This document shows positions 7,109 to 16,579 of a stretch of DNA of 64,000 nucleotides, in pieces. Both the position numbers and the translations under genes were made by a program. Under the pieces are notes generated by a model. That model was not told the origin of the DNA. It saw only the letters and a program-made list of their open reading frames with translations, and did not search any database. The stretch covers positions 124,001 through 188,000 of the forward strand of contig NZ_BSTN01000005.1 of assembly GCF_030269545.1 (NCBI RefSeq). The letters are read 5' to 3'. Source of the stretch: Actinomadura sp. NBRC 104425. Its GTDB lineage: Bacteria > Actinomycetota > Actinomycetes > Streptosporangiales > Streptosporangiaceae. Positions within the stretch are counted from its first letter, which is position 1; the number at the start of each line of letters is the position of its first letter.

Positions 7109-8710
7109 GTGGGCGAAGGGGGAGCACCGGGGCTGCCGGTCGCCGCCGACATCGACCCCAGGCGTGCGCACACCGCGCTGAGCCTGCTGGCCGACCGGCG
7201 ATGGTGGACACTGGCCGATCTGATCCGCGCGACGGCCGCGCCCAGGCGGTCGGTGGAGTCCCTGCTGGCGGCGCTGTCCCTGGAACACGCCGGCGACGGC
7301 CGGTTCCGCCTCACCCCCGAGCAGGCCGAACAGATCACCGGGGCCCTGCGTACCGGGCACCGCCCCCTCGAACCCGCCGACCCGGTGGCGCACCTGCTGT
7401 CCGAGCACGCCGCCGTGGTGGAGCGGATGGACGCGCTCATCAGGCGGGCGCCGCGCGGCCGGCACGTCCTCGACCACGTCGCCGCCACACCCGACACCGT
7501 CGTGCGGCGGGCGCTGCTGCTGGGCGCCCGGTTCTGGCTGCCGGGCACGCGGCTGCTGTGCGTGGGCGACCACGACCTGACCTCGCTGGCCGTCGGCATG
7601 ATCCACCCCGGCGTGGAGAGCACCGTCGTGGACGTCGACGAGCGCATCCTGGCCTACATCGACGCGTGCGCCGCCGACCTGGGCGTCAACGTGCGGACCC
7701 GCTGGGCCGACCTGCGGCTGGGCCTGCCGCCGTCGGCCGCCGCGCACGCCGACCTGGCCGTCACCGACCCGCCCTACACGCCCGAGGGCGTCGGGCTGTT
7801 CGTGGCCCGCGCGCTGGAGGGGCTGCGCGACCACGCACGCGGCCGGGTGCTGCTGGCCTACGGGGCCAGCGACCGCACCCCCATGCTCGCGTTGAAGGTG
7901 CAGAACGCCCTGCGCGACCTCAATCTCGTCACCGAGGCCGTCTACCCCGACTTCAACCGGTACTTCGGCGCCGAGGCCATCGGCTCGGCCGCCGACCTGT
8001 ACCTGCTGCGCCCCACCGGCAAGAGCCTGCCCGCCGCCACCGCCCGCGCCGAACGGTTCAGCACCGCGATCTACACCCAGGGCCCGCAGGCCGTCGAATC
8101 CCGGGCGGCGCTGCGGCTCACCACCGACGACCTGGCCGACCTGCAGCCCGGCGTGCTGGTGGGGGACTGGCCCAAGCAGATCCTTCCACGCGTGCCCAGG
8201 GCCCGGCTGACGACCTGGCTGGCCAAACCGTACGCGGCGGCCGTCCGGCACGCCGCCGTCGCGCTGCCCCCGGGCCTGGAACCGGCGCTGGTGCGCACGC
8301 TGCTGGCCACGCGAGCCGAGCACGTGCGGGTGTTCCTGGCCGAACCGCCGGACGACCTGCCGGACGCCGCCGCGCTGCTGCGACCGGTGTACGAGCTGAC
8401 CGCCCGCGGCCCGGTGGTGGACGCGGTGCGCACGCCGCCCGCCGCCGGCGACGACACCGCCCGCATCCTGCGCGCGATCATGGACCGGGCGCACGGGAAG
8501 ATCGCCAACGCCTGGCGCGACCAGCTGACCGCCCTGCACGGCCTCACCAAACGGCAGGCCCGTACCGTGGTCGCCGACACCGCGCCGTGGGCCCGCGACG
8601 TCACGCCGCTGGAGCTGCCGGCGCACCGCCTGCGCGCGCTGCCCGACGCCGTCCGCGCCTCGCTGCGGGCGGCGCAGACCGCCGCCGCGGCACCGGCGGC
8701 CGGGCCGTAG
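7109..8710 (+). CDS. DUF43 / branched-polyamine-synthase-like protein with C-terminal extension
   Basis: The fold order is that of the DUF43/BpsA family: an N-terminal winged helix (about 20-75), then a Rossmann spermidine-synthase-like domain. Both family signatures are present, GDHDLTS near 153 and TDPPYTPEG near 219. In thermophiles BpsA transfers aminopropyl groups to make branched polyamines. Actinomycete relatives are uncharacterised to my knowledge and could instead be methyltransferases. About 180 extra residues follow the catalytic domain and have no motif I recognise. Length is 533 residues from the GTG at 7109; a TTG at 7103 is less likely. It diverges from the RNA ligase gene across about 110 bases. 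Confidence 0.8.
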   Translation: MGEGGAPGLPVAADIDPRRAHTALSLLADRRWWTLADLIRATAAPRRSVESLLAALSLEHAGDGRFRLTPEQAEQITGALRTGHRPLEPADPVAHLLSEHAAVVERMDALIRRAPRGRHVLDHVAATPDTVVRRALLLGARFWLPGTRLLCVGDHDLTSLAVGMIHPGVESTVVDVDERILAYIDACAADLGVNVRTRWADLRLGLPPSAAAHADLAVTDPPYTPEGVGLFVARALEGLRDHARGRVLLAYGASDRTPMLALKVQNALRDLNLVTEAVYPDFNRYFGAEAIGSAADLYLLRPTGKSLPAATARAERFSTAIYTQGPQAVESRAALRLTTDDLADLQPGVLVGDWPKQILPRVPRARLTTWLAKPYAAAVRHAAVALPPGLEPALVRTLLATRAEHVRVFLAEPPDDLPDAAALLRPVYELTARGPVVDAVRTPPAAGDDTARILRAIMDRAHGKIANAWRDQLTALHGLTKRQARTVVADTAPWARDVTPLELPAHRLRALPDAVRASLRAAQTAAAAPAAGP

Positions 8711-8803
8711 GCAGCGCTGCCCGGTCGGCCCGCTTGCACGTCAGCGGCTGCGGCACCCGCGCCGCGTGGAAAGGTTCGCGATCCGGGCGGCGGGGCACGT
8801 CGC

Positions 8804-8914
8804 GCCCGGGGCGGTCAGGCCGAGCGCCGACAGCCGCTCGGGGGCGGCCAGGACGTCCAGCGCGACGATCCGCCCGTCGCGGACCGTGCAACTTACCGGG
8901 AACGGGCGGCCGCG
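8804..8914 (-). pseudogene. Remnant of an ECF sigma factor C-terminal (SnoaL-like) domain
   Basis: A 37-codon stretch reads RGRPFPVSCTVRDGRIVALD and goes on to VLAAPERLSALGL. This is the ending of SigJ/ECF41-type sigma factors with a SnoaL-like tail (VRDGRIxxIDVLADPERL). Nothing upstream on this strand encodes sigma regions 2 or 4, and the neighbouring HEAT gene occupies that space, so this is a decayed fragment. Confidence 0.5.
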
Positions 8915-8939
8915 CGTCGAGGTGACCGGGGCGGCGCGT

Positions 8940-10217
8940 TCACGACGGCGATTCGGCCAGACGGCGGCAAGCGTCGCGGTCGTGCGGCAGCCCGACCTGC
9001 TCGAACGCAAGGCGGGCGTTGCCGTTCCCGGCGTCCCACAGCTGTTCGTTGTCCACCAGCGCGCGCAGGTAGGCGCGCTGCGCGTCGGTGAGGCGAGCGG
9101 GCGGCGCGGGCGGGTCCCCGGGGGAGGGGAACGCCGCGGCGAGCAGACGCCCCCAGTCCCAGTCGGCGCACATCGGGCTGGTGACCTTGGCGATCGCGAC
9201 GGCGGCCGGCAGCAGCCGCTCGAAGTCGGCGACGCGGCGCAGCGCCGCGTCCAGCAGGGCGAACCGCACCCGCGCCCGGATCTGCGGCGGCCGGTCGGTG
9301 AACCACTCGTCCGCCTCGGCCGGACGGCGCAGCGCGCTCAGCAGCTCCTCTACCGCCGCCTCGTCCTGGGCCAGCGTCGGCGCGAGCGCCGCGCACGCCC
9401 GCACCGCCGGGTCGGGATCGGCCAGGTAGCCGCGCGGCTCCTCGCCCAGGTATCCCAGCGACAGCACGAGCGCGGCCCGCTCGTCCCGGTGGACGGCGCG
9501 CCGCGCGGCCTGCTCCACCTTCGCGGCGACCGCGCCGCGGCGGCCGCGCAGCCCCGGCAGCGCCAGCAGGGACGAGGCCGCGTCGACCGCGTTGACCCGC
9601 ACCCGCGCATCGCCGTCGGTGAACGCGGCCTCGACCGGCGGCAGCAGGGCCTCGGCCGCGGACCGGATCTCCAGCACCACCCGCGCCATGATCGCGTCGG
9701 TGGCGTCGGCGATCAGCTCCGGGTCGAGCTCGGGGACGTCCTGGTCACCTGCGGAGTCGTCGCAGGTGCAGTCCTCGTCGTAGGCGCAGTCGCAGTCGCC
9801 GTCGAGCATCGCGTCCCAGGCCACCCGGACGGCCTCCTCATCGACGCCCGGAGGGAAGGCCGCCGCGTGCAGTTCGTCGTCGCCGATCTCGGGCCGCCCC
9901 GCCTCGGCGACCCGTCCGAGGAACCGCAGCAGCATGGCCCGCAGCGGCTGGCCGTCGGCGATCGGCGCGTCGGCCGCAGGATCGGCCAGCACACCGGCCA
10001 CCACCAGCGCCGTCGGCGCCGTCACCGCCCAGGGCGTGCCCTGGTGGAGCACCGCGCCCCACAGGTGGTCCACCGCCTCACTGCGCGCCGCCGCGTCTTC
10101 GCCGGTCAGCGCCCGCAACTGGTCCGGCGTGTCGTTCGCCGCGCCGTAGGCGTGGAACAGACGCCCCCAGTCGACGTCCGTGACAGCGTCCCAGCCGATG
10201 GCCATGCGCCCCGTCAT
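8940..10217 (-). CDS. HEAT-repeat protein with a cysteine-rich insertion
   Basis: The 425-residue protein consists of helical repeats ending in patterns such as RVRVNAVDAASSLLALPGL and PAVRACAALAPTL, typical of HEAT-type solenoids used for protein binding. Residues 141-153 form an acidic insertion with four cysteines in a CxC...CxC arrangement, unusual for a HEAT protein and able to bind metal. Similar actinomycete proteins often sit near secreted-toxin immunity loci, but nothing here shows a toxin. Two nearby ATG codons are possible; the first (10217) is listed, and the second, 12 bases on, has a better-spaced ribosome site. Confidence 0.75.
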   Translation of the reverse strand: MTGRMAIGWDAVTDVDWGRLFHAYGAANDTPDQLRALTGEDAAARSEAVDHLWGAVLHQGTPWAVTAPTALVVAGVLADPAADAPIADGQPLRAMLLRFLGRVAEAGRPEIGDDELHAAAFPPGVDEEAVRVAWDAMLDGDCDCAYDEDCTCDDSAGDQDVPELDPELIADATDAIMARVVLEIRSAAEALLPPVEAAFTDGDARVRVNAVDAASSLLALPGLRGRRGAVAAKVEQAARRAVHRDERAALVLSLGYLGEEPRGYLADPDPAVRACAALAPTLAQDEAAVEELLSALRRPAEADEWFTDRPPQIRARVRFALLDAALRRVADFERLLPAAVAIAKVTSPMCADWDWGRLLAAAFPSPGDPPAPPARLTDAQRAYLRALVDNEQLWDAGNGNARLAFEQVGLPHDRDACRRLAESPS

Positions 10218-10435
10218 CCCTCAGCCCCTGGTGAAAGCTCGTGCAGAACCCAGGAGCGTACCAAGATCCACAGCGGGCCCCGGCACCGCGGTGGGCTTCG
10301 CCGCCGAAGGCCGCCGGCTCACGCAGACGGCGGCCGCAGCAGGCCGACGCAGCAGGCCGACGCCCGCGGGGAACGGGCCGGTCGGACACGCCGTGCGAAC
10401 GTCACACCCTCGCCGGGGACGCCGCCGCGTTCACC

Positions 10436-11230
10436 TCATGCCTCCAGCCAGAAACCGGTGCGCGTCAGCCACAGGTCGAGCAGGTCCGAGTCGCCGCTTA
10501 CCTCGACGTGAGGGGCAGGCCGCCGGTAGAGGAACAGCAGCAGCTCCTTCACCGGTCCGCGCACCACCACCGCGGGCTCGACGGACGAGCCGTCGCCGTC
10601 GCGTTGCCACGTCGGCCGGGCACCGCTGAGGTCGACCAGCCACCGTGTCGCCGCGTCCGCCTCGAAACGCAGCGTGCGGCCGGGGCCGAGCAGGCCCGGT
10701 GCGTCCGGCGCGGGCTCGTACGCCTCGGGGACCGTGGAGAACTCCATCCATTCCGCCACGCCGTCGAGCGCGACGTCGTCGTCGAGTTCGTACTCCGCCC
10801 CGGCGGTCAGCGCAGCGTCGGCCCGGTGCACGGCGGTCTCGTGCGTCATGCGGCGCGCCCAGAACAAGGTGGTCCGGCAGTCGGTGTCGGACGGGTTCCA
10901 CACGGTGACGTCGGGTCCGGCTGCGCGCAGGGCCGCGGCCAGCCGGGAGGCGCCCTCGGCGAGCCAGACGTCCAGCACGGCTCCGTCCTCGGCGGTATAG
11001 CCGGCGAGGTCGTTGGCCTGCTCGTCGGAAACGGGGTCGGTGGCCCTGGTCCGCACGACCGTGTCGGCCCACCGGTGGTCACCACCGACGTGCCGCAGCA
11101 ACTGGCCGAGGTTCCATCCCGGGCAGGTGCGCACGGGAGCGGTCATGTCCGCGCCTTCGACGTGCGCTCTCAGCAGATCGGTCTGGGCGACGATCTCCTC
11201 GCAGTAACGATCGAACGTCAGTGAGGCCAC
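10436..11230 (-). CDS. Mycothiol-dependent maleylpyruvate isomerase-family protein (DinB-like)
   Basis: This 264-residue protein has the four-helix DinB/MDMPI metal site: PGWNLGQLLRHVGGDHRW in the first half and RRMTHETAVHRAD in the second. It ends in an SCP2-like C-terminal part (RGPVKELLLFLYRR). Family members use mycothiol as cofactor or act as thiol transferases; the specific substrate is unknown. The GTG start is weakly supported by the upstream sequence. It is a single gene with no obvious operon partner. Confidence 0.82.
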   Translation of the reverse strand: MASLTFDRYCEEIVAQTDLLRAHVEGADMTAPVRTCPGWNLGQLLRHVGGDHRWADTVVRTRATDPVSDEQANDLAGYTAEDGAVLDVWLAEGASRLAAALRAAGPDVTVWNPSDTDCRTTLFWARRMTHETAVHRADAALTAGAEYELDDDVALDGVAEWMEFSTVPEAYEPAPDAPGLLGPGRTLRFEADAATRWLVDLSGARPTWQRDGDGSSVEPAVVVRGPVKELLLFLYRRPAPHVEVSGDSDLLDLWLTRTGFWLEA

Positions 11231-11828
11231 CGGCCGATGCTATTGATCAAAGCAGTCTCACGGCCAGCGATCTAGACGGCGACGGCACCTGGACACCGAC
11301 CACGTCACCGGACGCACCCGGACGCGCAGGGCAGTGGTGGCCGCCACCGTGCAGCCGGTCGTCGGGTGCGGGCGGTGCGGAGGCCGAAGAGTCGGAACCG
11401 TCCCGCCGTGCTGCCAGCCGAGTGGAGCGCGGGAGAGCATGCTCCCGGCGGCGCCCGGAGAGGCGTGCTTCGGGGGTAGTGTCCGGGTGGGTTTTGAGAG
11501 TTCGATGCGATATTGGCAGGAGCACGGGACGAGCCCCCACGGCACTAAGCGACTCAGTCCGGTTGACCCGGCACACGAGCACGGCCTGTCATCGCCTCGC
11601 TGATCGTGCGAGGTGCGGGCGGCCGGTGGGCTGGAGCCGCTGGAGGCCGCCCTGCGCGACTGGCACGCCCGGCTGTCGGCCCACGGGCGCGCGATGCCGA
11701 CCGGGGCCGCCGCACTGGAGGCCTACCTCCGCGAACGCGGATGACGGCAGGCGCCGCCGGCATGCCGACGGTCCGGCCGGGGCCGCGACCGGTCGGGATC
11801 ACGCACCGCGGTCGCGTCCCGGCCGGTA
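11231..11828. other. 598-base region without an intact gene
   Basis: The stretch contains only a 43-codon coding-looking fragment (11613-11744). The rest has inconsistent codon bias in all frames and no recognisable domain. It separates the isomerase-like gene from the ABC exporter genes. Confidence 0.5.
11613..11744 (+). pseudogene. 43-codon C-terminal fragment of an unknown protein
   Basis: After an in-frame TGA the codons become strongly actinomycete-like and spell a helical ending (LEPLEAALRDWHARLSAHGR and LEAYLRERG) before a TGA. It looks like the last exon-sized piece of a deleted gene, though a tiny protein from the GTG at 11613 is possible. I do not recognise the family. Confidence 0.3.
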
Positions 11829-13559
11829 TCAGCCGGCGGTGCCCGGCCCGACCGCCGCCGATGTCAGGGAGACCTGCCAGAAATCGGCGTAACGGCCGCC
11901 GCGGCGCAGCAGTTCCTCGTGGGTGCCTTCCTCCGCGATCCGGCCGCCGTCCAAAAAGACGATGCGGTCGGCACGCTGGACGGTGCGCAGCCGATGCGCC
12001 ACCATCACCACCGTCCGGCCCGCCATCAGCCGCTCGATGCCCTCGTGCACGGCCGCCTCGTTCACCGGGTCGAGCGCGGAGGTCACCTCGTCCAGCAGCA
12101 CGATCGGCGCGTCCTTCAGCAGCGCGCGGGCGATCGAGACGCGCTGGCGCTCACCGCCCGACAGCCGCGCACCGCCCTCGCCGACGTTCGCCGCCCATCC
12201 TCCGGGCAGCCGCTCGACCACTTCGTCCAGCCGCGCCGCGGCCGCCGCCGCCCGCACCTCGGCCTGGTCGGCGTCGGGACGGCCGAGCCGCACGTTCTCC
12301 TCGATCGTGCCGTCGAACAGGTAGACGTCCTGGAAGACGACGGCGATCTGCTCCATCAGCACCTCGGTGCCGATGGAGCGCACATCCACGCCGCCCACGC
12401 GCACCGCGCCCGCGTCCACGTCGTAGAACCGCGCCAGCAGCTGCAGCAGGGTGCTCTTGCCCGCGCCCGACGGTCCGACGACGGCGAGCCGCTGCCCCTG
12501 CGGCACGGAAAGCGACACGTCCTCGAGCACGGTGCGGCCGCCGTGCCGGAAGGTGACCGACTCCAGCTCCAGGCCATGGCCTACCGGCCGGACCGGTTCG
12601 GCAGCCTCCGGCAGCGGCTCGGTGCGCAGCACAGCGTCGAGTCTGGCCAGCTCGGCGCGGACGACGCGCAGTTTGCCGCCGATCTCCGCCAGCGACAGCA
12701 GCGGATCGGCGCAGCGGGCCGCCAGCACCAGGACCGCCAGCAGTTCCGCCGCTCCGATGTCCCCGCCCAGCGCGAGATGGGCGCCCAGGACCAGCAGCAC
12801 GGTGAACACCGCCTGCACCGTGAGCGTCAGGCCCACAACGCCCGGCAGCGCCGACAGCAGGCTCCGGCGGGACGCGCGGTGCAGTTCCCGCAGCGAGTCG
12901 TCGAGCAACCGGAAGCGTTCGACGGTCCGGCCGCCTGCCCGCAGCACCGGCTGCGCCTGGAGATACTCGACGACCCGCGCGGTGGCCTCCCGGTCGCGTT
13001 CGGCGCGTTCGGCGTCGGCTGCGGCCATCGAGCGTCCCGTCCAGACGTGGATCGCCGCCACGACCGGTGCGGCGGCCGACGCCGACAGCCCCATGCGCCA
13101 GTCGTAGACGAGCATGACGGCGACGACCGTCAGGGGGGTCACGCTGGCGGAGATGAACGGCGACAGCAGATGCGCGATCACGCTCATCGCCTGCAGGACG
13201 CCGCGGCCGGCCAGGACCGACACCTCTCCGACGCGGCCCGCGGCGTACCAGCCGAGGGGCAGGCGGGCCAGGTGGTCGCCGAGCCGGTGGTACATGCCCC
13301 GCAGGAGGGTCGTGCCGACGCGGAAACCGGATAGGTTGCTGACGTAGCGCAGCACCGCGTACACCGCGACCGCGGCGCCGAACGCGACCAGCCAGGGCCG
13401 GGCGTCGCCGGGGGTGCCGCCGAACAGTTCCCGCAGCATGGGGACCAGCAGGGCGTAGGACGCCCCCTCGGCCACCGCGGTCACCGTCATCAACGCCACG
13501 GTGCGGCGGACCGGCCGGGCGTACTGGTGTCCCAGCACCCGCAGCAGCATTCGGATCAT
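11829..13559 (-). CDS. ABC exporter, fused membrane and ATPase domains, second subunit
   Basis: A six-helix transmembrane domain (about 1-310) is followed by an ATPase domain with Walker A GPSGAGKST, signature LSGGERQ, Walker B IVLLDE and the H-loop AHRL. The 576-residue half-transporter overlaps the stop of the upstream half-transporter by 4 bases, so the two probably form a heterodimer. Paired exporters of this kind resemble the IrtA/IrtB siderophore group and drug exporters, and the substrate cannot be read from sequence. The upstream hydrolase gene on the same strand might process the exported molecule. Confidence 0.87.
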   Translation of the reverse strand: MIRMLLRVLGHQYARPVRRTVALMTVTAVAEGASYALLVPMLRELFGGTPGDARPWLVAFGAAVAVYAVLRYVSNLSGFRVGTTLLRGMYHRLGDHLARLPLGWYAAGRVGEVSVLAGRGVLQAMSVIAHLLSPFISASVTPLTVVAVMLVYDWRMGLSASAAAPVVAAIHVWTGRSMAAADAERAERDREATARVVEYLQAQPVLRAGGRTVERFRLLDDSLRELHRASRRSLLSALPGVVGLTLTVQAVFTVLLVLGAHLALGGDIGAAELLAVLVLAARCADPLLSLAEIGGKLRVVRAELARLDAVLRTEPLPEAAEPVRPVGHGLELESVTFRHGGRTVLEDVSLSVPQGQRLAVVGPSGAGKSTLLQLLARFYDVDAGAVRVGGVDVRSIGTEVLMEQIAVVFQDVYLFDGTIEENVRLGRPDADQAEVRAAAAAARLDEVVERLPGGWAANVGEGGARLSGGERQRVSIARALLKDAPIVLLDEVTSALDPVNEAAVHEGIERLMAGRTVVMVAHRLRTVQRADRIVFLDGGRIAEEGTHEELLRRGGRYADFWQVSLTSAAVGPGTAG

Positions 13560-15393
13560 CGGGACTCGTCTCCTCGCAGTGCGCCGCCGGCGGGTCCGCC
13601 CGCGTCGGCGGCCGCCGACCAGTGGGATCGCCAGAACGCGGCGAACCTGCCGTTGCGTGCCGGCAGTTCGGCGGGTCCGCCGCGCTCGACGATCGACCCG
13701 TTCTCCAGCATCACGACGGTGTCGGCGGCGGCGACCGTCTCCAGGCGGTGCGCGATGACCAGGATCGTGCGCTCGCCCTTGAGCGTCGCCAGGACCCGGC
13801 GCACCGCCTGTTCGGTGTGCGGGTCGGCGAATGCGGTGGCCTCGTCCAGCACCAGGACGGGCGCGTCGGTGAGCAGCGCGCGGGCGATCGCGATGCGCTG
13901 CGCCTCGCCGCCCGACAGCCCGGCCTCCTGACCGATCACCGTGTCGTATCCGCGCGGCAGCTTAAGGATCCGGTCGTGGATGTTCGCCAGCCGGGCGGCG
14001 CGGACCACCTCGTCGAGGCCGGCGTGCGGTACCGCCAGCGCGATGTTGTCGGCGACCGACGCGCGCAGCAGACGAACGTCCTGGAACACGAAGGAGACCG
14101 TCCGGTACAGGTCCCGGGTGGCGATCTCGCGCAGATCGACACCGCCGAGCAGCACCGAACCGCGGGTCGGGTCGAAGAACCGCGGCAGCAGTTGCACCAG
14201 TGTGGATTTGCCGCTTCCCGACGGGCCGACGACCGCGGTGACCGTGCCCGGTTCGAGCACCAGGTCGATGCCGCGCAGCACCTCGCGTCCGGGGTCGTAG
14301 CCGAAGTGGACGCCGCGCAGCTCCACCCGGTGCCCCTGTGGCGCGACCGGGTGCGCGGGCTCGGGCAGCGACGGCACGGCGAGCACGTCGCGGATCCGGC
14401 CGACGGCGCGCCGTGCGGCCTGCAGGTCGTCGAAGCCGTGGCCCAGGCCGCCACCGGGGCGGTCAGTCCCAGCCCGAGCAGCAGGAACGGCAGCAGGTCG
14501 GCGGGGGCCATGCCCCCGGCGGTGATCAGGCTGGCGCCGCCGATGAGCACGACCAGCAGCACGAACGGCGGTGACAGCGCCAGTTGCATGCCCGCGGCGA
14601 TGGCGGAGACACCGCGCACCCACCGGGAGAACACCGCGACGAAGTCGTCCACGGCCGTGCGGAACCTGCGGTGGGCGCGCTGCGCTCCGCCGAACGCCTT
14701 GACCACCGCGATGCCTTCCACGAACTCGACGGCCGCATTCGAGATCCGCCCGAGGGCCCGGTCGAACTCCTGCTGCTCACGCAGCCGGGCCGGGGTCATC
14801 ATCAGCGGGACCAGCGCCAATGCCAGCACCACCGGCACCAGCGTGATCAGCGTGAGCCGCCAGTCGACGGTGAACAGGTAGGCCAGCGACACCAGCGGCA
14901 CCACGAACGCCGACACCAGTTCGCTGGGAGAGTGGGCGATGAACGGGTGCACGGCGCTCACGTCCTCACCCACGATTTTCGCCAGCTCGCCCGTCCGGCG
15001 GTGGAACAACCAGCCGATCGGTACGCGCCCCAGCCGCTCGGCCAGCCGCCGGCGGAACGACAGTTGCACCCGGCCGTCGAGCATGTGCCCCAGGCCCGAC
15101 GATGCGGCCGTGAACAGCAGCCGGACCAGCAGGCCGGCCGCACCCGCGAGCACGACCAGCCGCACATGGCCGTGATCGATCGGGCCGGGCGACAGCAGGG
15201 CGCGTCCCAGTTCGACGACCGCCAGCAGCGGCGCCAGACCCGCGACGGCGCCGATCACCTGCAGGATCATGATGGCGGTGAAGCTGCGGACATACGGCCG
15301 CAGCAGCCCGGCCGGGCTCGGTCCCGCCGCGGACTCGGCATCCGGCGGCGGTGCGTGCAACTGCCTCGCCTCGGTGAGGTCGGTGGCGGTCAT
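13556..15393 (-). pseudogene. ABC exporter, first subunit, interrupted by a frameshift near 14450
   Basis: The ATG at 15393 has a GGGAGGG site and opens a six-helix membrane domain that ends at LGLGLTAPVAA. The expected continuation (LGHGFDDLQAARRAVGR, then Walker A GPSGSGKST, LSGGEAQR and VLVLDEATAFAD) lies in a different frame. The span is 1838 bases, not a multiple of three. A single-base change or sequencing error in the GGTGGCGGCCTGGGCC stretch explains it. All catalytic motifs are otherwise intact and the partner gene overlaps its stop, so I would check the base calls before calling it dead. Confidence 0.8.
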
Positions 15394-15466
15394 CGCCCTC
15401 CCGTCTTCGTCGATCTCGTTGCGGCCGGGCCCGTGGCCGGGCCGATGGTCGCCCTTGCGAGCGGTG

Positions 15467-15498
15467 CCGCCCGGCGGGCGGCGTCGCCCGCCGGGCGG
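15467..15498. terminator. 12-bp perfect GC hairpin upstream of the ABC exporter
   Basis: CCGCCCGGCGGG (15467-15478) pairs perfectly with 15487-15498 around an 8-base loop. It sits between the hydrolase stop and the exporter start on the minus strand. It could end or attenuate transcription between them. Confidence 0.45.
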
Positions 15499-15586
15499 AG
15501 CCGGCCAGGGCCGTGCCTCCGGCCGTCCGGTCGGCACGGGCCTTGCGGACGGCCGGACAACAGCGGCCTGGCCGGACTGGGAGTCC

Positions 15587-16483
15587 TCACCTGCTGAGAG
15601 CGCGGCGCAGGGCCCCGGCGAGTTCGCTGATCTGCCGCTGCGACACCTCCGCCGACAGGATCGCCTGCGATCCGTGGAAGGTGCCGGGCCACTGGTGCAG
15701 CTCGACCGAGACGCCCGCCTGCAGCAGGCGCAGGGCGTAGTCGATGCCCTCGTCGCGGAGCGGGTCGAACTCCGCGGTGGCGATGTAGGCGGGCGGCAGC
15801 CCGGACAGGTCCGCGGCCCGCGCCGGGGCGGCGTAGGGCGTGGCGGGCTCGGACCCCAGGTAGTGCCGCCATGTGGTGGCGAGCTTGTCGCGGGTCATCC
15901 AGGGCGTGTCGGTGAAGTTGCGCGCCGACCACGTCTCCTGCCGGTCGTCCAGCTCGGGCTGGTTGAGCAGCTGGAAGCAGATCGGCGGGCCCTGCTCGTC
16001 GCGCGCCCGCAGCGCCACCGCCGCCGCCAGGCCCGCGCCGGCGCTGTGGCCTCCGACCGCGATGCGCTCCGGGTCGACGCCCAGCTCGGCCGCGTGCTCG
16101 GCCGTCCAGGTCAGCGCGGCGTAGGCGTCGTCGAGGGCGGCCGGGAACCGGTTCTCGGGGGCGCGGCGGTAGTCCACCGAGACCACCACCGTGCCGGCGC
16201 CGTGCGCCACCCGGGTGGCCCACGGGTGCTCGGTGTCCAGATCGCCCATGACGAACCCGCCGCCGTGCAGCCAGACGATGGCGCCCCGGGCCTGGTGCGG
16301 CCGGTAGATCCGCACCGGCACGTCCGGCGCGGCGGGCACCGTGCGGTCCTCGATCCGCATGTCCGAGGTGTCCGCCGGCGGCGCCGCACCGGACAGTTCG
16401 GCCAGGTTCTTGCGTGCGGCGACCGGGTCGGTCAGGTCGGCCGGGGGGAACAGCGGGATGAACGCTTCCAGTTCGGGATCCAT
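15587..16483 (-). CDS. Alpha/beta hydrolase of the hormone-sensitive-lipase family
   Basis: The 298-residue enzyme has the HSL-family oxyanion motif HGGGF, the nucleophile elbow GHSAG, YRRAPE, and a late Asp (FDPLRDEG) and His (GTFHGS) completing the triad. Such enzymes cleave short-chain esters. The ATG at 16483 has an AGGA 8 bases upstream, while longer starts give an unlikely N-terminus. It diverges from a PucR-type regulator over 96 bases, so regulation by that protein is plausible. A strong hairpin separates it from the downstream ABC exporter genes. Confidence 0.87.
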   Translation of the reverse strand: MDPELEAFIPLFPPADLTDPVAARKNLAELSGAAPPADTSDMRIEDRTVPAAPDVPVRIYRPHQARGAIVWLHGGGFVMGDLDTEHPWATRVAHGAGTVVVSVDYRRAPENRFPAALDDAYAALTWTAEHAAELGVDPERIAVGGHSAGAGLAAAVALRARDEQGPPICFQLLNQPELDDRQETWSARNFTDTPWMTRDKLATTWRHYLGSEPATPYAAPARAADLSGLPPAYIATAEFDPLRDEGIDYALRLLQAGVSVELHQWPGTFHGSQAILSAEVSQRQISELAGALRRALSR

Positions 16484-16566
16484 GCCTGCCATCCTCGCCG
16501 CCGCCGCACCGGAGATCATCCGCCACATGTCGGGCATCCCGCCCGGATCGCGCACCGATCGGCGCC

Positions 16567-16572
16567 TATCCT
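16567..16572 (+). promoter_or_regulatory. -10 element of a probable leaderless promoter
   Basis: TATCCT lies 7 bases upstream of the ATG at 16580, without a ribosome site, in the 96-base divergent spacer. Confidence 0.35.
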
Positions 16573-16579
16573 CGTCGCC

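Noticed and set aside
15269..16579. Long N-terminal extension of the PucR-type regulator
   Set aside because: It is antisense to the hydrolase gene, has no family match, and the ATG at 16580 follows a promoter.
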